Positions 54,881-64,000 of a stretch of DNA of 64,000 nucleotides are shown piece by piece; positions within the stretch are counted from its first letter, which is position 1, and each line of letters opens with the position of its first letter. The translations under genes were made by a program, and so were the position numbers. The notes under the pieces were generated by a model. That model was not told where the DNA came from, did not search any database, and saw only the letters and a program-made list of their open reading frames with translations. The DNA is from Cristatella mucedo (Eukaryota > Bryozoa > Phylactolaemata > Cristatellidae): the NCBI GenBank assembly GCA_009760855.2, contig WPIO01000031.1:2669001-2733000 (forward strand), read 5' to 3'.

Positions 54881-55706
54881 CACGTAAATTGGTAGCATAA
54901 AACAAGGCAGTCAGCCCTTCGTAAGGCTGGCGTAGGCTTAGGAAGCAAAGCTAACATCTAAAATAAAACTTTTAGAGTCAGTCCGTATCGAAGATGCTTA
55001 TAACATTAACTGATCAGTTTATTTAAAGCCCCGAGCCATGAGAAAACGCCACAAGCAGAAAAATAATTTCTACTGACTTTTTGCGATCGCTATATTGCTG
55101 TCTCTTGGGTTCTGAATGTGAAATTTGGATTTGAATTCCAACATATGAAAATGACGATAACTTTTATAAAAGAGATAGAAAATATTTTTCACGGTTGCGT
55201 TGGCTGAAAAGACTTTAGTTATCGCTTGACTATTAAATGAGTTCTTCAAAAGTTAGCTTCAAAAACGCTGAGCAGACGGAGTTAAGCTACCAAGAAGTAA
55301 GCGTACACAACTTTATTTTAAATGACTGCAGTTGCGTAGAATTGAAAAAATACGAGATATATTTAATGCAGGCAGGATTTGAAATTTAACGTAGAATTAA
55401 CTTATAATGAAGTTATCTCTGTTAATGGCACTAATTTCGGCATTAAAGCATCGTTTGAACGTAAAGTTCGATTTAAAGATCAGACCTACACATCAGTAAA
55501 CGACAGGCAGGCGCCTGGCGGAGCCTCAGAGTGATTGCATGAAAACTATGCCTGCGCTAATGATCCGACGTCTTGTTAAGGCCTACCAACATCGCGTCTG
55601 ACACGAAAAACAACGACGAGCGACGACTGCTGTTCAACGGGTGCACGTAAATGCACGTGGCTCACCAGCGGCAAAATAATAAAACAGATTTGACTTAAGT
55701 TATTCC

Positions 55707-55712
55707 TTTATT
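55707..55712 (-). terminator. Poly(A) signal AATAAA, right receptor copy
   Basis: AATAAA on the minus strand lies about 30 nt after the TAA stop of the right receptor copy. It is a plausible cleavage and polyadenylation signal, giving a very short 3' UTR. Confidence 0.5.
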
Positions 55713-57867
55713 TAGTACGAAATGCTTTAGTTCATGCCATAATTACCGGCTGCTTGCCGGTCGCGTGGACGAGATAGTAGGAAATTGAGTCAACACCAAG
55801 CTGTTAGATGCTCTAGAATCTCGTAATTCGATACGTCGTCGCATTTCAACTAACAATTCTCGCTTACAAACGAATACAGCGAACACGAATACGCCTTGCA
55901 GGGCATTGAGATGAGAGAAGGTGTAATAAAGAGCCTCAGAGTTTGTTGCAGATGCCAGCACGGCAAATATCCACAAGATGCCCATAGAAAAGATGAGCTT
56001 AATGCTCAGCCAAAGTTTCTCATGATGAACACTCCTGACAGCTTTCGTTTGCCTCGCTATGATCGCTAGTTTGATTATCATATAGCAGTACACGAAAATG
56101 TCAACAGTAAGGAAAATGCTCAGCGGAGCCAAGAACAGCCCTTGGTTTCCGAGCCTGGTGCTGATGAAGCACTGAGGCACACCGTAGCCGGGCCTGAAGG
56201 TCAAACTGAGAGAGTCGGCCGCCAATCCTAACCCAACAAACGCAAGTGGCACTCCCCAAGCCAAAGTGTAGTAAATCATTCGCCTGATGCGAGTCACACC
56301 TTCCGATACTCGAAACGATAGTGCCTGAGCGATCTCTGCTGAATATAAGGCGGTCCAGGCGAAAGCCGCTAGTAGAAAGTAGTGAATCAGCACAGCCAGA
56401 GCTAAACATGCCACCGGTGACTCGCCTGCAAGAGGCCGGACTAGAAAAAATAAAAAACCTAAGAAGAAAGAAATTGATTGGTTTAGCACCATTTCTCCAG
56501 GAAAGCGTCTTAACTTCCTTAGCAAAGAGAAAGCAATGAAAAAAGACAGAGGCTAATCTGTGACAAACAGAGTGCGATGGCTGACACGTAATCTGGAACG
56601 ACTGAGCATCCTGTGGCAGTAATAGAATCAGTAACTAGGCACGCCAATGCAGTATCTCCTTGAACCGAATACATTGGGTAGTCGTACTGACGAAGCTTGG
56701 TTTCCGCCCGAGCGAAAAGGGAGCCATTTACAATCGAAAAGTTTGCGTAGTGTTCGACTACACAGCTGATACATAGTGCTGTCGTGTCGTTCACTAATAG
56801 CATGAGAGTGTTGTTAAGAAAAGTTGAGTTCCGGACCTCAATCCCTAATGCAGCACTTTGCCGTTCTGCGAAAATACACTGGTGGGTTCCATTGATTGGG
56901 CGGCAGCTTCCGCTCACGTGCTCCATGCCCTGTGGACATGCAGTCGAGCATCCTGCAGCTCCGGAGCTGCCAAGTGGGCAGACTTGCATGCTCCGACAGA
57001 GCTGAGAGAAAGTCTATCCGCCGCTGGACTGAAGGTCTCCAGAGGCGTGAATACAGCTGCCAGAGTTCGGGGTGAGGAGAATAGAGAAGCTTAAAGAAGG
57101 GGGTTCGTGGCCCAATGCATATGCTGGAGACTGGCATGCCAATGTCGAAGTATTCGACTTTACGTTGCACAGGGCACAGTCGATGTTTCTGTATGAGGAT
57201 CCGGTAGTGTTATACACATAGGCAGCAGGCCCGTTGGTGCATGCGATTTCCCGAGCTCTCCCAACCAATCCAGCCGCTGGGCAACGACTGGTCATGCCTC
57301 CAATGCAGTTTCTTGGACGAACAGCCGTTGTTGGTGGTTCAAAAGTTAAAGAGCAGGCTTTGCTGTAACACGATGATCATACATAAGGATTATAATTACT
57401 TGAACTTTGGGTTTTAGCAAAAATTAAAATTGACAGCTTATTACACAAAAATTCCCCGATGTGAGAGCTAGCAGATCGGTATAACAGTTTTCTTATAATA
57501 GTGTTTCTAGAATGAAATCTTTGACTATCGATGACACATTTATTAACATATTCGGCACAATGGGCTAGGCCATTTCTAAGTCGACCCTTGGTAATGAGAG
57601 TTCAAACGTTATACTGCAATTAGTCTCAGTCTTAATCATAGCAAGAGCTAATATAAGAGCAAAAGATCGATCGAAATAGGTAAGCAGATGTACTTGGTTG
57701 ATTTCTCCTCGGTCAACCTTTAGACTAAATGCAGTCTTTTGTGTGTCAGTTTTTTAAGGTAAACTAGCTAAACGACAGGTTTCTAACTACCTGTAAGCCT
57801 TAGGCTAAATCTGGTTGACTGAACAGTGGGAAAGCTTCATTTTCTTGCTCGGGCATGTAGCGACCAC

Positions 57868-58675
57868 ATCAGCTCCACCGTCAAGTGCCTTCCTACAGCT
57901 ATATAACGTGGCTACGATTCGGGCTTGTTTACACAGGGATACCACATCTAAATCGGTCCGCGCATTCATGACATTAATAATCCGTCTCGACTTCCGTCAC
58001 TCACTGTTTGTTGGTCTATCGGCCCATGCAGTCAGGCGCTTACAGCTTGTGCAAAACTCTGCAGCTAGGCATGTCTCTCGTGAGGGCTGCAATTGCCACA
58101 TCTCACCATTTCTAGCCGTTTTGCACTGGCTCCCAGTCAAGCGCCGTATTGCCTTTATAGTTTTGTCACTCACTTTTAGGTCCCTTCATTCGTTGGCTCA
58201 AGCCAATCTGTCAAATCTACTTTCCAACCAGGCTAAGCATCGTACAGCAGGCTTTTCAAAATCTAATCCAATACCAATCGAATACCTAGTACAAATCCTG
58301 TGGAGACAATGCCTTTAGTTCGTATACTCCCAAAGCCTGGAACTCACTTCCGACTTTCGTCACGACATCTCCTGATGTGACCAAATTAAAAAAAACTAAA
58401 AGCGCATCTATTTTTCACAGTATTTAGCGAGTCCTTGTGATTATTATCGTTCTTTTCGTGCTTATGCGTGCTGACACTGTACATGCTGCCGCGAACCATA
58501 TTTTGCATGCTGACACTGGGCCAGTCACCCCTAACCACGTTTTCCTGTTGTTATTGAGCATGCTACCATTAACCATTCGACAGTGCTTTCTTTGCAGCAA
58601 ATGTAAGTTGCCTAGAAAGAGATTGATTTTTCAGAGGGTGCTATATCAAATGCGTTATTATCATTTTTTTATTAC
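57868..58675 (+). mobile_element. LINE family A fragment
   Basis: It reads LYNVATIRACLHRDTTSKS, RLQLVQNSAARHVSREGCNC, LHWLPVKRRIAFIVLSLTFR and LLSNQAKHRTAGFSKSN, then a frameshifted C-terminus. The 3' end has a worn stem-loop (58603-58650) and ATTATCATT tail. It lies in intron 2 of the right receptor copy. Confidence 0.9.
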
Positions 58676-58867
58676 AGGTCAAGGCAGTAATCAAGTTTAC
58701 AACAATGTTAATCTCTGAAATCAGTGGAGCTCTGGAATTGGCCCCTGAGCCGTCTAAATAGAGCTGGTCGGACTCTAGAAATGAATCAAGAGGGAAGATA
58801 AAGCTGTTCCTCTAAACATCCAGCAAGAACATGGACTGAAGCAAGACCGAAAGGTAACAGACAGTGA

Positions 58868-59040
58868 AGAAGTGGCGAAGTAGTTGGTGCGAGGTGCTCG
58901 ACTCGGACGTGGGTCAAACTCCAGCAAACCACACGACATGTGCACATTTGCTGCATATGTAAAGTACCTAGAAAGAGTTTAGGTCTCAGAAGGTGCTTGA
59001 TGTACGTATAAATAAATAGATGAATAAATAAATAAATATA
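58868..59040 (+). mobile_element. tRNA-headed SINE with LINE-A-like tail
   Basis: A box AGTGGCGAAGTAGTTGG (58871-58887) and B box GTGGGTCAAACTCC (58909-58922) are followed at 58958-59002 by TGTAAAGTACCTAGAAAGAG, then TTTAGGTCTCAGAAGGTGC, a diverged family A stem-loop. An AATA-rich tail follows. It lies in intron 2 of the right receptor copy. Confidence 0.78.
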
Positions 59041-59052
59041 TACATATATATA

Positions 59053-59063
59053 TGTGTGTGTGC

Positions 59064-59098
<35 letters not shown>
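59053..59098. repeat. (GT)n microsatellite
   Basis: About 23 GT units with two CGTG interruptions near the start, directly after an AT-rich run. Confidence 0.95.
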
Positions 59099-59099
<1 letters not shown>

Positions 59100-60944
59100 T
59101 TTTGGGTTTTTTGTCCTATTTCTTTTCTTTCTTGCGATTGCTAAGATGTAACTTTAAATGCTATAGAGCTTTTAATTCCAGCTACAGGTTTAGTTACATA
59201 TATAAAAGCACAAGCTATTTTATCAGCGTCACTACTTAAGGTATTTCATCCTAATTCAGCATGCAGACTAATAGATAAAAATTGCGATTTGTTATTTGGC
59301 GGGTTGAGTTTTTTGCAGTGATCTTCGAGGTTTAGAGGAAAGCTGACGTATCTTGCAGCTGTTTTATGAGGAAGGCAGAAACAATTTGACCGCAAATAGT
59401 AAAATGCAACCGCATGATTGAGAAGCAAATTTCTGCGTGGCATTGCACGGGCATTGCACAGGCGCTGCATTAGTAGCTTCAGAGACTAGAGTGGCTTTTC
59501 TCAAAAAGAGGCGGCGGATACAAAAAAACGCAAAAGTTGCGCCGAGTCCAAACAGCAACTTTAAAGTTGCCATCTAGCGAGCGAATCACTATTGAGCTTG
59601 TACCTGATATAATCTAGAGCTGACACTTTGGTATGCACGCTGGTCGTAGTCTGAAGATCGATCGATGCAGACCTCGTAGTGGCTTCAATAGGCTGACTTT
59701 GAGATCCGCCCGAGGAGCTGGAGGAGCTGGCTGGACACGTGTAGCGCCACAGCCACGTAGCCAGCTGATTCGTTGGCTTGTTCCAACACGTTGCACAGTA
59801 GATGTTCCTGTATGTGGTACCTGTGATTAGTTCAGTTACAGGTGTCGAAATCATGTCTAAAATGTTCAAGAATCAGATACAGCTATTGAGCTGAAGAGTA
59901 TGGCATGTAGCTAGTGCAACTCTAGCAGTTGATCCTGTCAAATAAGCGTTCATTCTGTCAATATAATTATGTTCTTGCTAACAGTTGGCCATATTGCTTC
60001 AGATTTCTGGCTACTAATGCACAATAATTATGTTTTGGTAATCCTGAATTCTCATAACGCTGAATAGCCAATCTAAGTATGAATCCACACACTTGTATGT
60101 TTGTAAGTGCATAAGGACACAACTTGCTTCTAACCTTCACTCTTGAACAGCTGTATTTAGTAATAAGTCTAATCCAAGTAACGTAGATTCAAGTTTCATG
60201 GTTCTGCGATAATCGCTACCAACGGAGATTTAATGTTACTAAAAAAATCCTCCGTGGAGCTAGGGCAGTCTAATTTACTAAATTAGATGAGGCTCCCGAA
60301 CACTGCAGAAAAGCATTTTAGTTAATATTATGCTAATCTTTGAAGTATCATTTCTAAGTTTGAATTTCAGGCCTAAAAGCTGCATTGAATTTACGACCAC
60401 ATGTTACTGAAATGAGCCGTAGGGAAGAAATATACGTTATATTTGATCTTAACAAATCGACGTAAGAGCAGAATTTCTGTGACATGGCAATACACCTGCC
60501 ATGGTCTCTTAAAAGAAGTTTCAAACAAAGTATCACACAGAATCAGGAAGACATAGGTTTGGTTTTTATCATCATTAATGTGCCTAAAATCAAAGATACA
60601 GCGATAAATAAATGTAAAATGCAAGGGTGGCAAGATATATTTGGGTAACTAATTTGATTCTGATTTGACTTTGATCAGATTGATTGAGTGCATTTTGAAC
60701 TGAAAGCTTGGACATAAGGTTTTAAACATAAAAATTATTAATCATACTCACGCAGAGTTATTAGAATGAATTTCAGTCACTAAGTTGTACAACATCCGAG
60801 ATTTGTGAAGGAAATCAGGCGGCTACTTAAATCGTTTAGAGTGAATTCCTCTCTAAAGTCAATTTCAAACAAGCATCATACAGTGCTCAAAGTCCAAGTG
60901 ACATCGCGATGCATGTAAGAACGCTATCCGATGAACAACAACCT

Positions 60945-61300
60945 CCGACGTGCGGTGCCACTTGTTTGGTACTCGCTAAAGCCAGGATTCCTTGTACACT
61001 TAAAGGAATTTGTTTGTTTAGCATGCATCTACGGAATAACATATACTCTACTGCTGCTGACTGCAGCACATCATTTCCAGCCGTCCCGAGCTTCTAATTC
61101 CATGTTCCTCACTACGTCAAATGCCTTCCTGACTCAGCTTGCCTCTAAATTTATTTTAGCTGCGTGAGATGAAGTCTGTTGGCTATCGCATTCGTACCGA
61201 AAGCCGATTAGGTCTTGAGTTTGCTATAGAAAAATCCTGTCCATCACCCACTAGCCTGTGTGGCTTTGTGAAGTTACGAATGGAGATGCACTTTTAAACC
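60945..61300 (+). mobile_element. LINE family B 3' fragment
   Basis: The plus strand gives LRNNIYSTAADCSTSFPAV in the best frame, then GATGAAGTCTGTTGGCTATC and GGCTTTGTGAAGTTACGAAT, matching the family B C-terminus and 3' region. Frame breaks throughout. It lies in intron 1 of the right receptor copy. Confidence 0.8.
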
Positions 61301-62055
61301 CCGCAACACGAGAGGCTAGGACTTGTAAAAATATATTTGATAAAGCCAACTAATCAGCTGCTCGTCACGACAAAAGTATTTTAAATTCCACAGCCTGTTG
61401 TCACCGTTTATATTGAAATGCAGTGGGTGATTCATTTTAGTATTGCAAAGGTCTTGGGTTGCTTTCAGGAATTAAAAAAATCTCACCTAATCGTTTTCAC
61501 TAAAAACTTATTTGGTGATGAATTGCAATCATTCTGAGATATGAGGATGCAAAAGCATTGAAAAACCTAGGATTGATCAAGCCAATTGGCTTACTACCAA
61601 TCGTTGTTACGATAAGTTGGTGCAAGGAGCAGACACGTGACCGCGTACCGTGAATGTTTTCTCAGGTCTAAATGTGAAATTTAGAACTTTCTAAGGATTT
61701 TTCGCTGCCTATCGCTTGCTAAGGATATAATAAGAGTCTTATTAACCTGGCTATTAGCCTAGGAGAAACTCTCTCGAACTTCAAGAACAAAACCGTGTGT
61801 TTGAGTCCTCATGAAAGGAAATTCTTCTATAGCCACGTGGGAATAAGTTTTAGCCACGAAGTCTCCTTTAAGGCTACATTGGTGCGGCTGGTGACATTTT
61901 GCGTTTTTATTGGAATCTATCTCAAATTTGTTGAAGTTCATCTAGTCGAAACTCAAATCTTGTCACAACAAAAGTTTCTTTGTTAAAGCAGATTAAACCG
62001 GACGAGTTTTCTTGATAATCACCTAGGGAAGAATGGTCAGCCGATGCTAGCCTAA
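61301..62055. other. Intronic DNA with no recognised content
   Basis: Within intron 1 of the right receptor copy. No motif or repeat noted. Confidence 0.35.
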
Positions 62056-62445
62056 CTAACCTCAAATCCTTTGGAGACCGTGCATTTAGTTCGTATGCTC
62101 CCAAAGCCTGGAACTCCCTCCCGACCTGCGTCAGAACATCCCCTGACCTGACCACATTTAAAAGGAACTTAAAACACACCTATTTAGGACAGCATTTAGT
62201 GGGTCCCTGTGATTCGTCCTTGATGTGCTTATGCGTGCTGACACTGTGCATGTGCCACTAACCACATTTGCATGCTGACCCTGTGCATATCACCCCTAAC
62301 CATTTTATTCAATTTGCTTGTTTTTCAAGCATGATTTTACTTACCATTTAATAGCATTTCCCTTTGCAGCAAATGTAAAGCGCCTAGAAAGAGATTAAGT
62401 TCTCTGAGGGCGCTTTATCAAGTACATTATTATTATTATTATAAC
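62056..62445 (+). mobile_element. LINE family A 3' fragment with tail
   Basis: A short 5'-truncated copy starts at the codons for LKSFGDRAFSSYAPKAWNSLP and ends with the stem-loop (AAAGCGCCTAGAAAGAG ... GGGCGCTTT) and an ATT-repeat tail at about 62428-62442. Few changes from the other young copies, so probably recent. Confidence 0.92.
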
Positions 62446-63995
62446 TGAAGTTTACTCATAGATCGCTGGGCCTTTTCTGGGCTGCCAAATGCTATCACAA
62501 ACTCTGGGGCTACGATCATAATCTGCATTCTGCTCGGCTGTTTTTTAACTGGGGGTCAAAATGCCTATGCACGTTATGCATCATTGCTGTGCTAGCGGTG
62601 ACATGATTATTTGAAATTCTGATTAGCATTCCAGTTTGCGGCTTCTGGCTGTTAAAATTCAACGTTCTTCTCAGTGCTACTGTCAAAATAACCCGACTTC
62701 AATTATCGAAGCCCGGTTACGTGCCAACCAGCTGAGGTTTTTCCTTACAGTATTATGGAATAATCATTTTGGTTGTACGGTCGTAAATGGTAGTATTGTT
62801 AGCAACACACTCAACCAAAGTTTTAGTTCGTCATTGTCGGCCGGATACTTGTGACAGGGAGGGAATTCACTCTAGCCACTCAAAGATGAAAGAGAGACTA
62901 GTTTTCAAAAAAATGTCCAATTTCATTATGTTTTTTTCCTAAGTAAGCAAAGGAGCTCAAGATCATTACTGACGGTAACGAAGCCTTCCTCCCAATACCG
63001 GCAGTATTCGCTATTCTCGCAAAGTATTCATTCCTCACATATGAAAAATTTTCGCAAATTCTCTGGTGCCCAAAATGTTAAAATACTCAATCCCGAGTTT
63101 TCCTTATATCCGATAATAATTATTTGATATACATCATTAGGACTCATTGGCATGAAAGAGACGATTCTCATAAGATGGCTCGGTAATCTGACATCGATGT
63201 GGCCGGCTGTAGCCTTGGACTATACAGCTGACCGTTGCAGTGATGCACTTATACGGGATATCCGTCATCGATATCCATTTTGAGAGCAACAAAACAGAAT
63301 AGCTTAATCTATAAACCAATAGATCAGAATGGCAGAAGTTGCAGTAAAATTTTCATCGCATGCAGTAAAATGTTCCAGCTATCATCGTTTTTGGACTGCT
63401 TTCAGTCTTTCATATTTCCGATTTATAAAGCCACGAACTAGGGGAACAGTCGACTGTGATGGAGTTGTATCAAGTCAGATTGGCCTCTACGTTTTCTCAA
63501 TCAGTCTAATCGTGCAAAACATGTCACTTACGCTATTTCTATACAGTGACCATGATTTGGAGGAAGTGGACCGGCTTTATAAAAACTAAAGATCAAGTAT
63601 AGCGGTGCCATAGATACAGCCACCAACTACATGTGATACCACAGACAAAACCAACGAATTCTGTTACAGTAAGGAGTTGAGCTCAACAGAATTTCTGCTT
63701 ATGTGAGGCTAAGCGAACGGATTATCAATTCATACGATCCGCTGCAGTAAACTCTCGAGCTAACGGGAATTGTTGGCACCAGTTTTCGCATAGGAATCAG
63801 ATCAACTGAGAGTTTCATAATCGCATAAAAGGTCACACCAGGCAAGCACTGGCTACTCTGACGCGTTATATTCGTGGCACCACAAGATAGCTCTAGCACA
63901 TATAAATGCCACTTTAAAGTTCATTACTCTGCCACATTTCACCAGTGGAAGGCAAGCAGCCAAGTATGCTTGCCGTCGCCACAAAAGCGACTCAC
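62446..63995. other. Intronic DNA with no recognised content
   Basis: Remainder of intron 1 of the right receptor copy. Short open frames, for example 63329-63589 plus, have no motif I know. Confidence 0.35.
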
Positions 63996-64000
63996 CAGAT

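Larger units (their letters stand above)
52442..55740. other. Unassigned stretch, 3' flank of right receptor copy
   Basis: No gene recognised. It includes a short repeat of ACTACGTA units (54843-54880) and a GC-richer patch at 54100-54330 with a TATA-like CTATAAGTGG. The last part is the 3' flank of the right receptor copy. Confidence 0.4.
55743..64000 (-). pseudogene. Somatomedin B / 7TM receptor, right tandem copy (partial, two lesions)
   Basis: The same three-exon plan as the intact copy. Exon 3 is 57358-55743, exon 2 is 59856-59604 (253 nt, same length as in the intact copy). The donor of exon 1 (ATCTG|GTGAGT, exon base 63996) is at the window edge, so the somatomedin B exon lies outside. 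Exon 3 keeps the Cys-rich stalk (SSYRNIDCALCN, CPLGSSGAAGCSTACPQG) and all seven helices. Two lesions break it: a TGG-to-TAG change in the SSGGWTFSQLC motif near 57016, and a 1-nt loss in a T-rich run near 56538 just after TM1 starts. The rest is well conserved, so it is a young pseudogene, an inactive allele, or affected by sequence errors. Confidence 0.85.

Overview
The window looks like nuclear DNA of an invertebrate animal. The evidence is a spliced gene with GT-AG introns that encodes a secretin/adhesion/Methuselah-type seven-helix receptor, a dense load of LINE, SINE, LTR and Mutator-like DNA transposon remnants, and many microsatellites. There are no operons and no dense coding. I cannot fix the phylum; receptors joining a somatomedin B domain to a class-B-like 7TM core are, to my knowledge, typical of lophotrochozoan-type invertebrates, but this is inference.

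The only conventional gene family is a tandem set of three related receptors, all on the minus strand with the same three-exon plan. Exon 1 carries a signal peptide and a somatomedin B domain, exon 2 a short Cys-rich module, and exon 3 a second Cys-rich module plus the whole 7TM core. The middle copy (exons 36282-35772, 29444-29192, 27387-25785) splices exactly in frame to 788 residues and looks intact. The left copy (14915-9039) is a decayed pseudogene. The right copy (from 55743 to beyond the window end) has one in-frame stop and one 1-nt frameshift in exon 3; only the last five bases of its exon 1 are inside the window.

The rest is mostly mobile DNA. LINE family A (L2/CR1-like, 3' stem-loop, ATT-repeat tail) has about 18 fragments on both strands. 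LINE family B (CR1-like, ACATT-repeat tail) has about eight, the best at 42345-44885 with a complete reverse transcriptase core. At least two tRNA-headed SINEs end in a tail resembling the family A stem-loop. A Mutator-like element (5600-7735) has a perfect 9-bp target duplication, terminal repeats built from arrays of a near-palindromic unit, and a FLYWCH/MULE transposase with one in-frame TGA. An 863-bp solo LTR (38997-39859) with a 4-bp target duplication is nested in a family B LINE; its last 199 bp recur identically at 52243-52441. There is also a Gypsy-type integrase fragment (19060-19385) and a Mutator-repeat-like cluster next to a degenerate CCCTAAA array (21571-21690).

Long stretches (21.8-25.8 kb, 40-42 kb, 48.3-50.5 kb, 52.4-55.7 kb) hold nothing I can assign.
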